Of a stretch of 64,000 bases of DNA, positions 44,871-58,388 are shown in pieces. Position 1 is the stretch's first letter. Each line of letters begins with the position of its first letter. Made by a program: the position numbers and the translations under genes. Below the pieces are notes generated by a model. It was not told where the DNA came from. It made no database searches and worked only from the letters and a program-made list of their open reading frames with translations. This DNA comes from Hymenoscyphus infarciens (Eukaryota > Ascomycota > Leotiomycetes > Helotiales > Helotiaceae): the NCBI GenBank assembly GCA_001414345.1, contig LLCB01000064.1, positions 62,001 through 126,000 on the forward strand. Reading direction: 5' to 3'.

Positions 44871-46561
44871 CAACCGAAAAACTGAACATTGCAACACGAA
44901 AAAATTCTACCCCGGGCATTAAAGTTTCGATTGTGGAAATCGATACCACAGAGCATTGAATGAAGAAGCACAAAAAATTCAGGAACGAGATAAAAGGTTG
45001 CCAAATGACTCGTGCTGGACGGCAGAAGAAAGAACAATTTCGGGTGTGTCTCACAGGAACCAAGAACGGAGGAATATCATTTTCAAACCCACTGAATCTC
45101 GCGATCGCCCCAAATTTCTTCAGACGATCAAAAGAAGAGCTCGAGGAGTCGAGGTTCCTAAGAACTGCAGCAATCCTTCTCATGCATTTCTGAAAACGCT
45201 TGATTTTCGGCAAAATTCAGTGAAAAGTTGAGATTAACAGCGTCAACTCACTTTGCCAGATTAAATTCGTCTCGGCAAAAGGGATCATAGGACAAGACTC
45301 GAATTTCTCGAACTCAGCATCTCATCCATTGCGTTGCCTAGTCAACCTCGAACGAAAAGCTCTCGGCCGTATTCTCCATTCAGCGTTTGTGTTGCAACCC
45401 GCCCGCTTGTGAGCCCAGCTGAATTCTGGATCCGAAACCTTGCCCTGGTAGTTGGTAAAAGTGGCCGGGGACTTGACAAACGATTACCTCGTAGCTCCGC
45501 AAGTGTGGATGTGTTCCGTGTGATTTGGAAAGGTGGTACGGAGGTATCTACGGAAATGAAGAATGGTGAGATGGAAGTTGTGAACGATGGGATATGGTTG
45601 AAGAGTGGACAGAAAGAAATCTGTAGTAAATGACTTCGCATACGGAGCACCTGGGAATTCGAGGCGAAGCAAATTCCGTGTTGAGAAGGTCGATTCCCGT
45701 CTCATGCAGGAGACCTGCGCTGCATTGAGCCGCAGTTGCAAAAATGCAGCTGATTGAGGAGCTCATTGGGTGATAATCCGGCTGCGCGAGCGAATACCAC
45801 ACTGCCACAAATCGAGACGAGACGTCAGATTGAGGCGAATGGAGGGTGGCGGAAAGTGTTGGGAGGAGGGGTGAAGGTGAAGGTGAAGATGAGCTTTGGA
45901 GATGGTGAATCATTTTGAAGATGAGGACGAGGACAAACAGAAGATATACGGACCAGAAATACGCTCATAATACCTTTCCCCGTAATTATTATCAAAACAC
46001 CAGACCAGGCTGTGATTGCAAGGAAGGGGTCACCAATCTACTCCACACTGCAGCACCCCCCAACCTTGGAAGCTCGAAGAAGCATCGGGCACGCTGATTG
46101 GCGTTATACATCCTGGGTCAACAAGAAGTAGCCAGCGCACAACGTTGCCCCAGCCATTTCTCGTCGATAGCAGAGGTCTGTTATTGCACCACTTCCCAAT
46201 CTGCAATCTGCAATCTGCAACCTGCAATTCGCCTTTTCTGCACACCCAAAAAACACCACCACCACCACCATCTCCACCAACAGCTGAAGGGTGTAGATTC
46301 AGCAATTTGCAATTTCCTTTTGCAGCAGCAGCCTGTGCTGTGCTGTGCCACCAATAGCAGCACGCCCGGCGAATCCCAAGGTCGTCGGCATCGTTGCTGG
46401 GGCTCGGACGACCGACCTGTGATACTCGCAAATCCAAAGCTCTCCAGCCTCCTCCAAAAGAAGTACGAACCGCAATCGCGACTGCGACTGCGACCCCAAC
46501 GTCGACCCCACCCCTGATGCATCTCTAAACCTCATTTTCCTTTCTCTTTCGCACTGTCAGG
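44871..46561. other. Spacer and long leader of the giant gene
   Basis: ORFs at 45334-45913 on both strands are mutually overlapping and without motifs. Near the gene are short repeats: GAAGGT at 45876, (CTGCAAT)n at 46199-46226, (CCA)n at 46256-46270 and ACTGCG at 46480. They probably lie in the promoter/5' UTR. Confidence 0.4.
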
Positions 46562-49500
46562 ATGGGTATCGAGGGCCGCAAAGCTCCTCCCCTCCCAGCA
46601 CCCACCGAAACCGACACCACCAACGGCAGCAGCGAAATAGGCTCTAGAATCACCGAGAAGAGCCAGTACACATTGCCCGAAGACGGCAGCCCCGTCACCA
46701 TTGCGACTCGGCGGAAGAAGGGCGGCAAGGACGGCCTAGGCAACCTGTCCTCGCATAAGTCGCAAACCTCGCTTTTAATTGAATACTTTGAGGGTGGAAA
46801 AGAGGGCAAGTCGGAATCTCGCAGACCCTCCGTCAGAGTCAAGGTCACACCATCTTCCAAAAGCAAAGGCCGATCGACGAACGACCACATCCAGATCACA
46901 GAGCGAAAAGGCACACGAAAACCATCCTACACCAAACGAATTCAGCTGTCGCCCAACGTCAAAGACGACAAATCCCCCGACGGAGAAGGCGATGATAACA
47001 GCCTACACTCTTATCGCTCAGCAACCGAGGAATCGAACGTCACCTCACGAGGCGGGGGACCAATTGAAGTGGAAATCATGCCGAGACGCCATGGAAGCCC
47101 ATTGATCCCAACCGGCGAATCGAGCTCAAGATATGTACAACAAAACGCCTCCGATATCTCTTCGATGCCTGCCGATAGCTTTCTCGATGGAAAATCTCTG
47201 TCACCACAACGAAATCGTAGCCGAAGTCTGTCGAGGGGGGAGGCATTGGCAGTAGGAGCCGGTGCTGGTCTGGCGGCTGGTGCCGTGGCTGACAAGTTAA
47301 GAACCCCCTCACGCCGACGCAGTCGAAGTCTTAGTCGGGAAAGAATTGTCGTACAAAAGGCAGCCGAGAAGGTTCGAGGTGAAAAATCTGAACGCCGGCG
47401 CAAACATCGGAGTAGGAGCCGTAGTGTGAGTGGAGAACAGCCAGAAGGCGTCAAGTCTCCCAGAAGGAGGTCGAGTCGGAGCCATCATGAGGAGTCGCTT
47501 GTTTCTGGTGCAGATTCAAGTCTGCTCACTTCCCATGTTAGCGGTAAATCAGGCGATGCATATTCATTTAGGTCCGGAACCTCGAAATCCTCAATCAACA
47601 ACCCAAAGCTGCTCGAAACTGTCGAGGACGCCATTCGCCGACTGATATTGCCTGAGTTGACCGCATTGAAGCGAGAGCAAAGCAAGAGGACTACACACCA
47701 TGACCGTGATAGAAGAGGCTCGCTCACGTCTGGTAGTGGCGTCTCTGGCCTTTCTAGAGATTCAAGATCTGAACATGAAAGCGCTACGGACCTTTCAGCG
47801 AGACCAAAAGTCACACTCAACGACAAGGAGGTGTTATCAGGAAATTCCATGAAAGGTCGCAAGGATAAAAATATCGATCGCGTCAAGTCAGAAGACTCGC
47901 CCCGAAGCTTTGAGCGAGGCTCATCAGAAGAGACTGCCATACAGGACGGCGAGCGGGTGCGAAAGAAGCGAAGCCATGACCGCAATCGTGGTATTGAAAG
48001 TGCAGCAATTGGTGCTGGGGTTGGCGCTCTTACCACTGCAGCATTGCACAAACACCAATCTCAGGAATCGGTCAACAGCGAGAAGAAAGAGCGCCGTCGT
48101 AGGAGGACCAAGAGTCATAGCCGGCCTGATAGTGCAGCTGAGAGCTACGAAGAACGAGAACGAGAACTTGCTCCGCCAATGCCTCTCATGAGCGAAATCA
48201 ATCCCTCTGAAATCACCAGAAGTTCAATATTGTCAGCAGAGACCGAAAGACCACACTCAGCAAGTTTGGAACACCGACCTATGCAAATCCAAGAAGTATC
48301 TCGCGGGATTGCTTCCCCAGCTTCTCTTACACCAACAAGAACACCTATCGCTTTACAGCAAGGCTTGGGTACTCAACACTCAAATTATTCTCGTGGAAAT
48401 CTCAGCCTGCACAGTCAGCATAGTGAACAACAATTGCGAAGTGAGGAGTACGAATTGGACGAACATGGTCGCAAGGTTCTAATGCATAGCCCACCCGAGG
48501 ACGATCGTTCTTACGGCGAAGAAGAACGAAGCACTGGTCACTCACGGGCTATCGGCGCTGGAATGGCAGGTGCTGCTCTTGGAGCTGCTGGCATGGCTGC
48601 ATATCAACATCATGATGACGATCATGAAGATCCTGAACTCCTCGAGGATGATGACCAGCCAAGTTATTATCAAAATACCCAGGAAGTACCACCACCGCTA
48701 CACTATGTCCCATATGGCCATGAGAGACGTGGACTGAGCCCTATTCAAAGCGTTTCTGGCTATACAGAAGGCGAGCCCGAACAACAACGATCGTCCAGAT
48801 TGACACACAGTACGGGATCATATTCTTCACTGAACAAATCTGTTCATCAAACACCATCTAGAAAATCCATGAGGTCAATGGACTCTTTGGGCAATGTTCA
48901 TCATAATCCCCACGACTTTCAAGAAGTTCGACAAGGCGGCCTTACCGATTCCGAGCTCACACAAGATGGCGAGTATTGGGAGGAGCAACACCAGGAGAAC
49001 GATCGCAATCGCGATATGGATTCGGAAAGCTACCGCTCTGACTCCCGTGTTGCAACTGGTCAAAATGTTCGTGGTGTGGCGCAAAATGCAGAATACGTGC
49101 ACACCCCTGTTGCAGTTGAGTCTGCGGTAGCATCTTTGGTTAACGCTTCCGATCTTACAAGCGGTGTATCTGGATATTCGGGAAACAATGGCAAATATGA
49201 CCGAAGAGGATCATACGCATCTTATGAGGATGGCTCTGAGAGGCACTTTACAAGCAGCCCCACCAAAAAGGACTTGAGTAGGGATCAAGAGTACGACGGC
49301 TCCGATCGAGCGTCAAGTCGACAAAACAGCCCGTCCAAATATTCTGAATACGAACTTGACGACCAGGGACGGAAAATTACCATGCCAAGATACTCGAGTC
49401 CACATACTGCCGAAAAGGGAATTGCTTCTGCTGCTGCAGCTGCTGTTCTCAGAAACCGCAATCAAAAGAGCGATGCCGACGAAATTCATTATCAACAACG

Positions 49501-52122
49501 CGGTGATGATTCCGGTGCTCCCTTGCACAAATCATTCAAAGAGCGAGCATTAGAAGGGCAAGGTCAAATTCCCTCTCCACGCCAGAGCATAGTCTCCGGA
49601 ATGAGCGAGGCAAGTAGTCATGAACAAGTACAGATGGGCGCGAGCGGTATTCCAGATTTCAATAACCCTGAACCTGAGCTTGGCTATGGTGATGACATGT
49701 CCGATGTGACCACCAACCCATCCATCATCAATGGGCCAGGCCATGCAACACCTACAAGACTCGATGCCAGAATGTCACCTCACTCTCGGAAATCAGATGC
49801 CAATCTCAAAGCTGCTGAAGCTGCTCTTCTCGGTGCTGCAGTTGGTATGGGAGGTGCAGCGGCTGTTGCACACCACAACCACAGCAGAGAAACCAGTCAT
49901 GACCACGACGAAGAATGGCAGAGAAGTTCAGGAGAGCGGAAGCGGGATACTCTCGTAACCAACCCGTACGAAGGCACCAGTCCAATTGCTGCAATTGGGG
50001 GCCCACTGGACGCAAATTTGATGCACCAATCAAGCTTCCAAAGTGGTCACCAATACAACAACCCTAAGATGGGTTATCAAAGTCCCGGAGTTATGCCCAA
50101 GGATGAAGGTTACATGTCTTCTGCCCCTAATGCTCGTTCGCCAGGGGCTTTCACTCCGGAACAAAGAGGTAAAAATGTTGGTTTCCTCGATGAAGAAAGA
50201 GGCGGCCCGGCCGATGCAGGAGACCCATTCTATACGCCAGGTCACACTCGACACACCAGTGGAATGTCCCACGGTATGGGATCGCCAATTTATGATAGTG
50301 CAACCGGCAATGGAATGGACCGAATTCAATCCAAGGATATTGTCGCTTTAATGGACCATCTCACTGTACGTGATGCGCAACGCAGCGCACGCGATACAGA
50401 GATACTTGTCACGCTCGTTCGGGCAGCCGCAGAAATGCGAAATTCGTTTGAAGATATGAAGCGTCTGCTGGCTGATACCGAAGATGTTATCATTACGGAG
50501 GTTCAGGCCAATACTGAGAAGACGGTCCAGAAGGCTATCAATGGACCAAGGCCTCTTCCGCCAAGTGCTGCGCGTTCTCTCCGACAAGGGTCTCAAGATG
50601 AGATGTATGATGATATTCCCAACAAGAAGAAGAATGTGTTCCGAAGAGCACTCAAAGGACTCAGCATGCGTAGTTCCAATGACCTTGGCAAGATTGAGGA
50701 AATGCTTGTCACTCTGTTGGGAGAAGTGGAAGGACTCAAGGCAGCCCAAGGCTTGAAGAACGAAATGCACGAGGCGGACACCTACAGTGATCTACACCAA
50801 GAAGGCAATTACGAGCAAGACCGTGGTTATGAACCCGAGGGCAATGCCGGTACATCCACCGCTAGTCACGCAAGCCAGTCTGGACATCTTTCTATTCCAC
50901 AGTCAAGAGGACCTAGTGCAGCAAGAGGTTTTGATGGCCGGAAGTTTTCAGATCACCGCATCAGCACCGTGCCAGAAGGCGACGAAGAAGAGCCAGTCTC
51001 ACCTGAGCAAGAACCACGCGAGCAAGCAGCTCTTACTGCTCCTTATGACGAAGAACGTCTGCAAACCCCCACTCAAGATTTTCCTCGGGGCGGCTCTGCT
51101 CCTCTCGACACTCCACCTCAACAGAACATTCCCCAGGCTTCTTTGAGCAACGAAAACACGCCAAGAACCGACAAGAGCAAGAAACACAAGTCAAGTAGCT
51201 CTTCTGGCTGGATCCCTAAGGTTTCGAGGTGGTCAGAAACGACGGCTTCAACTGTGCTGCGAGGATTCCGAAGCAGCGGACGCAGTAGTGGCAGAAAGGA
51301 AGAGTACACACCCCCTTCAAGATCCGGCTCAGATCTCGGCAATTATCCAGAACATGATCAATTTGATCAAGACAAACTTCACTCTGGATTTTCTGAAGAG
51401 CAAATGCAACATTATGACGAGAATGAGCCTCCATCATTGCTACCTCCTGAAGATCCGAAGTACAAGGCTCATCGCAATTCTTTGAACCTTCAACATCCTC
51501 AGCCACGTCCTGGCCCAACTCATCGATATCAAACTGCCTTGGAATCCCAAGCTCCATTCTTTGACCAACCTACCTCTCCAAAATCTCTAGATTGGGGTTC
51601 GTCAACAAGTGTCAACCGCCTACCAGCTCAGCAGACCAACCGCTACAGCTCTGGAACCAACGACACTGCTGGAAATCTATCTCCTATTTCAGATGGTGGT
51701 TACTCGAATGCTTCGGCCTCCAACCAGGCTCCTGCTCGTCCACCCAAGGAACCCCTTTCTCCTGAACGCCCACCCAAGATTCGAGCAAACAAGCTTCAGA
51801 AGCCGAGCCCGCTAAGCCGTGAACATTTACAAGCTGAACCCAGTTACGATGATTACCAACCTGGTGGTTCCCCAAGATCGGCAGCTAGAAAGCTTTCTGG
51901 TACTATGACTGGTGTGCCAACTAGAAAGCCCACTGGCCCAAGAAGCATGAGTAGTGCATCGAAGAGTGGTGAAGGCTTGAATCGAGATGAAACAGTCATC
52001 CGCAGAAACAAAAATAGAGGTAAATAGTTCCTTTCCCAGATCACATCAGACGAAGCTAACAAAATTTAGACACATTTGGCACGATAGCAACTAATAATAG
52101 CGAGGAGTCTGAAACTTTTTGA
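46562..52122 (+). CDS. Giant, mostly disordered protein with one helical domain
   Basis: Exon 1 is 46562-52019 and exon 2 is 52070-52122. The proposed 50-bp intron 52020-52069 has GTAAAT, GCTAAC and TTTAG; 1836 residues. Without splicing the frame stops at 52025-52027 after NRGK. Splicing gives NRDTFGTIATNNSEESETF. The protein is Ser/Arg/Glu-rich: SR blocks at about 215-300 (RNRSRSLSRG, RRRSRSLSRER); four Ala/Gly-rich segments near 230, 480, 660 and 1085 (VGAGAGLAAGAVADK, AIGAGVGALTTAAL, AIGAGMAGAALGAAGMAA, ALLGAAVGMGGAAAV); and a twice-used EYELDEHGRKV / EYELDDQGRKI. The only clearly folded part is helical, about 1252-1400 (ALMDHLTVRDAQRSARDTEI, NVFRRALKGLSMRSS, KIEEMLVTLLGEVEGL). A late basic motif is GWIPKVSRWSETTASTVLRG. 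I recall similar proteins in filamentous ascomycetes but know no function. Such disordered giants include septal-pore and cortex scaffolds; that is analogy only. Confidence 0.85.
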
Positions 52123-55100
52123 AGATAATTCTGATTTTTTTTCCTTCTCCGTCACAAGATTAGATGAGCGAAAGGGTTCTCCAAAAAGGCGTTTAATGAA
52201 GATATCTCACGAGACATACTACACGCACATACTTACACAACCATTCTGAGTGTATTATTTCACCTCTTCTGTTTTACATGCTACTGGTTTAGCAACCACC
52301 ACACTACATTACGACTGCAAAAATTGAGCAATATCCAGGAGGGTTTTGAATTTGGTGGGAGTGAAAGGAGAACCGGATGATTGATTTGGTAGGATAGTAA
52401 TTGGGGGGAAAGCACTGGATATTGGGCTCGCTTTGCCTCGGGTTACCCTTTTTGATGACTGATGATGAGAGGGGTTGAGGATTTAAGGGGACTGAGGGTG
52501 AGGAAGTGGGTTGAAGTGACAAAAACTTTTGTTGAAGTATTTATTTTCAGAGTGGGTTCTTTTTTTTTACAATTTTCCTTCGGAGGAAGAGGAAGATGTG
52601 AATATTTAATTTGCATTGAAGGAGGAATTGATGATATTGAGCTCTGATATTTGTTGTGACTTCTGAACTTTCTATTGGTGATTTGATGACTCTCCTCATA
52701 CTTCTTTGCTGTCGGTTCCCTGGGTCGATGAGTCGATATTGGGGAATCGGGGGTAGGCTGTAGCGTTGGCAATACTCGTCATCCTCAAACTTGATGTTTT
52801 AGATACGTAAAGTCCTACTTCTGCCTATCTCTTTCAGGAGGAAAATGACAGTTCTTACTTGGTCTTTCCTCTGACAAAACCTGAAATCTACTTTAAAATG
52901 GCTGCCTACGCAACTTGAGATAGAGAGATGGATAGCGGATTTTATCGTGTATTATTTGTTCTCAGAGGACTTCACATAATGATCGTTCTTGGGAGTGACT
53001 GAACATGGATTTCGCGAAACCTGTTCTGCGTAAACTCGTTCGTTCCATTGTGTTGTCTCAGATAACTGAGACAATCGAAAAAATCGGAAGGATGACGATA
53101 GGTTTGCAGTAATCCCAATGAGGGTAAGTTGGTTACAGTTCGTGAGCTGAGTCAGTGGTGAGTTCAGTCACCGGTTTGAAACTTCCTTTTCTTAGTATTG
53201 CGAGTCAACTTAGGGGAGAATTAGAAGCTATGCTCTAAACTCCACTTCTGAGAAAACGGGTTTGTTCAAAAACTGTGATGGGGCTGCGAAGTGGAAATAT
53301 CATAGACGACCTCACAAAAGCATAAGAATTAAGTGAACGCGCCTTCTAACTCCATACTGTGCCACTAGAGAAGTGAAACGAAGTTCCAAAGATAGACCCT
53401 ATTCGACGGAACCGCATAACCTTATCATTTCTGTAGATAGGAGAAATTAGTATTCAGTAACACGTTCCCCTCTCATCCAGGAGAAGTGTTTTGAAAAAGC
53501 TTCAATGTTTTAGAGGTGGTCTTTCCTTCTTTCTCTGGTACTCTAAGACTCGTTAATTGTGCGTGCTGTAACAGAGAGAGGACCAAATAAGGTGCATGTG
53601 GGGAAAGGCGCATGGATCGTTAAACCCTTAGCAATTGTCCTTTTGTGTATCACACAAACGCGCTCGTTGAGGCTATTTGACATACTTCTTGTCCGTAATA
53701 TTTTCTAGATATTCAAACCGACACGACGAAAACTCTCCCCTGACATGAACTCAGTTCAACAGAGGGATCACCCAGCACATTGCGAAGTGTTATCGCTTCT
53801 TGGAAGGAACATATTACTATGCACAGCACAGTATAGGGTTGATGGAGGTGGTTGGAGGGTATACTTGTAGTCAAAGCCTCTCTCGGAAATAGGAGAGGGG
53901 TGAGTGGAAACGTAGAAATTCCACCCCGGGACGCAGCAGCATCCAGACGATGGCGCCGTTACCAAGGACGTCTTACTTCCATGGCTAATCACGGTTAAGG
54001 TGTAGCTGAGCACAGGTTTCTAGTCACCACATCCCTCGTCCATTTCGAGTCACTGAGCAGCAGGACAGCGCAAAGTATCAACACTGTGGCGTGGCATTGC
54101 TTTCAGAAGGCATTAATCGTTACGCGGAACATCTTCACAACAATATGAGGGCATTCAGAACACCACCTAAGAAGTCAAGGACCTGTAGGCTGTGAGCGGA
54201 AATTCAGTCCTTCATGCAGAAAGTTTTGGAAATGGGAATCCGAAGAAGAGGGGGGGGCTTATAGTTAAGCTAACGATGGGGACTAACTTCTTTTGGGCGG
54301 TCCCCACAAGTGGGTCGAGGTCCAGTCAACAGGAAGTCAATGTTGCCTCTTGCCGCTACCTATTTCATATCGACCACTACACAGGTCGCTCCTTCCATCT
54401 TAACAACACCCCTCGCCACACCCCCCAATCCCTGCCAGTCCTCGCCTCATTTTTCAAGCCCCAACCTCACTGCTCCCTCAAATATTGTGCGCACGTCCAA
54501 CTGAAACATCTCACAGCTGAACAAGCCTGCACCCCTTGACAATGGCTTGCCATCTAGAAGACAACGCTGCGACTCATGTCACACTAAGAAAATGATTCAG
54601 TACCTAGTCTACCTTTGCCGAATTCCAACTGACTACTTTTACCATATTCCAGAAAAAGGGTTCGTCATCATACTATTACCATCAACTCTTGCTATTGTTC
54701 ATATTCCTTGACATTCCGAATCGTAAATAAAGAGCAATGGAGAGTAGTAAAACTGAAGCGTAGAAGAGCTTCCAGACAAGGGTGATGGGCGGGTTTAATT
54801 TGCTATCTTCCTAAAACAGTGTAGACTCCTCTGCTCCTAAGCAGAATCCAATTCCCATTCTTTTCTTTTTCCCTCCCTTACTTGCGCTTAATGCTGTTCT
54901 TCTTAATATCTCAAGGTCAAAAGTGGAGTGCAGGCTAGCTCTCCCCCGTCTACAAGACTTGTCTCGTTTTTTCTTTCTTTGAATCTAGTTACAATAGAAA
55001 GTCGGTGTCGGAAGGGAAAATGCGAGACAGAATAGGAGGCCAATGTGGTGAAAATAACAAAAGAGAAGTGAGGAAGTGAGAAAAGGAAGAAGAGAATTTG

Positions 55101-56979
55101 AGAACTGAGATTATAAGTGCTCACTTTACTACTATAGACTACTACTATAGATTCGAACGATCGTTAGAGGTTCTAGAGTATTTAAGTTAGACACTGAAAC
55201 GTAGAATAGCTAGAAAGAATACCTTCGGGGGGGTTTTTTTAAATCCAAGTCTTCTTACAAGTCTTGTGTTTTCAACTCTTCTTGCATAATTTCAATACTG
55301 GAAATTGATATAAATACCACTATAATATTTGCATCTGGTATAAATTTCACCTAATTTAAAAACCCCTTTAGAATCTATTGCAGGTGCAAGGTCAATGGAA
55401 GTGGTACTGGCATTCAAAAGTGTAGGGTGGAGAATTTGGTGTTTATTGCTACAGGGAGAGAACTATCTACTGTGTGTAGGAGGGAGTATAAATACCCCAA
55501 AAGTGAGCTAACCCCATTCGGGTAGTCATAACAAGAGTGAACATCTAATACAACAACAGAATCCTACGGCGTTGAGAAAAGGACAAACGTTTGCTACTAC
55601 GAATTCAAGTAAGAATTTGGGGCTCGCTTAACCGTTTAAATAACTACTCGTGGATATCTTCTCCCACCTCGACTCGGTTGTACTCCAGGACCTTGGGATG
55701 TACCAATTAACTCAGCCTATAGACATTACATTAGCAGTGAAGAAATTTGTGGTAGACACAGGAGCTGAATTGATTCGCAAACTAAGAATTCCATTTCTCA
55801 AGATAAGCTGCCAATCATCAGAAAAACAAATACAAAGCCATACCGCTCTCCCAACTACCATCCAAATACTTTCACGACGAAAAGCACTAGAAAACACTCC
55901 CTCCATAACCCCCGGCACAGCATTTTCACCATCCATCCGCCAGTCTTAGGCTCCATCTTCCATAGTCCACACCGTGTTTGTCATAAACTCAATCCAACAA
56001 CAACCCTTCCAGCTGCCTCAGAATTCTCGACGATACGTTATAACGAGTTCCGTACCTCCTCGTTCTCAATAGTAATACCAGCATCGAAGCTTCAACCTCT
56101 CGTGCCTCCACAGCTTCTGCATGAAAGCGAGCCACTTCTCGTGTTGAATGAACAAAGACCATTATAGGGATGACTAACGCACCATGCATTCCTACTAACC
56201 ACCCCGTTCATAGTCTAGCAAGTAGAAAAAGACCTTGGTGACTCCTGTGGATTTCATGGTCGGGATTCGGGCCAAGTACCCCTAACCGTCAGTATCCAAG
56301 ACCAACCCATCAGCACCCCAACGCTAATAAAAAATATCGTCATAAATAAACCCCCCTTCCCACCTAGCATAAAAATCCAGCCAAATAATCGAGCGGAATT
56401 TCAGCCACGAAGCGTGTAAATCCATAGATATCAACAGAGCATCCCCATCTTTAACATTGCATTTGGCAAAGGAAAGAAGGCCACTCACCTCACTTACTAC
56501 CTCCCATAACCTACCTACCTCCATTACCAAGAGCAAACCAAAGACGAACTGTAAAATAACTGGCCAGCTTCCCTTCCTGGTAGATTTACCTGCTCACAAA
56601 CCGCAAAGCCGTGGAAATCCTTAACAGCATTAACATCAACACCCGTGTCCCGACAGTGTTTAGTTGGTTCCCCAAATCATTTCCCCAATATACATATTTT
56701 CGACAAAACCTATCGCGGGGCACCATGTAATCCAGGATCATCCTAAATCCAAATATCCGTTTTTTCGTGTTTTCTTTTCCTTTTTTTTTTGAAATATTCA
56801 TGAGAATTAAGGGTGAGGTTTACCGTGCCTGGTCTCTTTTTCTTTAGAGACAATTTACTTAGTGAGCATCATGGCTCTTGTCCTTCCATCTTGATCGCTG
56901 GCCGGAAGTCCTGGCAGGAAGTCCTGGCAGGAGCTGGGAGTTCTCAAAATCAACACCACACGTACCTTTTTGGTTGCAC
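52123..56979. other. Long gene-free region
   Basis: No recognisable gene in 4.9 kb. 54.7-55.6 kb is especially AT-rich, with (ACTACTATAGA) repeated near 55127-55152. ORFs at 54192-54539 (+), 55650-55949 (+), 56324-56536 (-) and 56586-56801 (-) show no family motif. A duplicated GGAAGTCCTGGCA lies near 56904-56930. Confidence 0.4.
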
Positions 56980-57189
56980 CAGGGGGTGTAGGAATTCGTG
57001 ACTGGTTACGAGCAGAGTACCTTTACACTACTCGCTTACTTGTTTAACTAGAACTAGGAAAATTAAGTCTATTATCCTACGAGACTAGAGTAAGGTGATT
57101 TATGTTGTCTTTATTGTTCTAGAAGAGTTAGGAGGATTATAGAAGGGGAAGGTACCTTAGACTACAGTCACGAATTCCTGCAACCCCTG
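56980..57189. mobile_element. 210-bp terminal-inverted-repeat element (hAT-like MITE)
   Basis: The left end CAGGGGGTGTAGGAATTCGT continues GACTG. The right end is the inverse: CAGTCACGAATTC, then CTGCAACCCCTG. These 25-bp ends differ at about two positions. The interior is AT-rich and non-coding, with a further weak inverted match (GAGTACCTTTAC against GGTACCTTAGAC). CAGGG-type ends are usual for hAT transposons. The expected 8-bp target duplication is not exact: TGGTTGCA lies before the left end and TGGTTGGG just after the right end. Confidence 0.65.
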
Positions 57190-58388
57190 ATGGTTGGGTG
57201 GCTGAGAAGATATCTTGCCAGCGTTGGTTGGGCCGCTGCCATGTTAAAAGTCCTCGTCTTTGCGACTTGTGCTAATCAGGGACCTCGAAGTCGAAGGGGA
57301 AGGTGAAGAACCAAGGGAATCTCGAGGGATTTTGTTGGATTGATCTGTGTTTGCTATTGTTTGCTTGCTATTGGAATTGATAAGGTCGCAACAGACAGGG
57401 GCACGTGAGGGGTTGCACCCTAGTACTAGATTTTGGAACACCCACTCCTCATCTCAGATCACATATAAACCATCAATACAAGGAGACGAATTTCATTTGA
57501 ATTAAAAGTTCTAAACTTCCCACGTCTCCCAACAAAAAGAACATATCAGACCCTTCAAACTAAAACTCAAACCCAAAGGCCCAAAGGAGCCAATAACTCA
57601 TCTAATTAGGTAAACTACTCACTAAACTTTTCATCTCACGACTCTCGAAACAGAGCCGAGGGGGAAAAAGTCCATCATAAAACCCGCACTCCCCAATTCT
57701 ACGCCCCCAAGTATGCCAAATGCATGCAAGACAAGCAATAAACAAAAGAAAATTATCCCAGGAGCCCAATTCCATTGGTGGTCAGCCCCATCAACCCCAT
57801 CACATCTATAATCTAGCATAAACACAACAAAGCGACAACCAACAAAACCAAAGAAAGGAAATAGATGGACCAATGCCAATGGGAAAAGAATAATTACAAC
57901 AAAAGCGTTCTCTTGCAAAAAAAAGTTGTGTCATTTTCGAGCCAAGGGGGAACAAGAGGGCCTCTCTTTCCAAATTTTCCCCCACTCCAACCAACCCCCC
58001 GCCAATTCCAATTTCATGCGCCTCCGATAAACAAACAAAAAAACAGGACAATTTTGTCTTCCCAATCTATACTACAATATATGTGCGTCCTCCAAGGCGG
58101 TCGGATGGGTATCTATGGAAAAGCAGGCAGACAGGCGGAAAAACCCCCAGATGCAGGATGCAAAAAAAACAACAACAAATGAAAATAGGTGTGTGGTCCA
58201 TTATAGGCATGTCCAATATCCAGCTTCAAACTAGGTTTAGCGATAAGGGACAGTCCAAGTCTACTAACGTATGCCGAGGCCAACAGTCTATTAGAGCACC
58301 TCCAAATTGAGGATCAATAATGTAGCGGCTAAAACATGTCTTGAATGACACAGGTTTCGGACCTGGTCAACAAGCCCCGGCTTCAAAC
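57190..58388. other. Spacer 3' of the Tcp11 gene
   Basis: Presumably includes the 3' UTR of the minus gene. ORFs at 57631-58182 on both strands overlap each other and lack motifs. Nothing else seen. Confidence 0.4.

Noticed and set aside
45334..45913. Overlapping ORFs on both strands
   Set aside because: They mirror each other in antisense, have no motif, and lie where the giant gene's leader is expected.
55460..55640. TATAAATACC followed by CAACAACAGAATCC, like an LTR end with a leader
   Set aside because: No matching second LTR, primer-binding site or gag/pol coding sequence could be identified.
56324..56801. Minus ORFs with GGFIYDDIFY and a following RWG, reminiscent of a GT15 mannosyltransferase motif
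   Set aside because: The order and spacing do not match the family motif, a stop lies inside, and no further conserved blocks follow.
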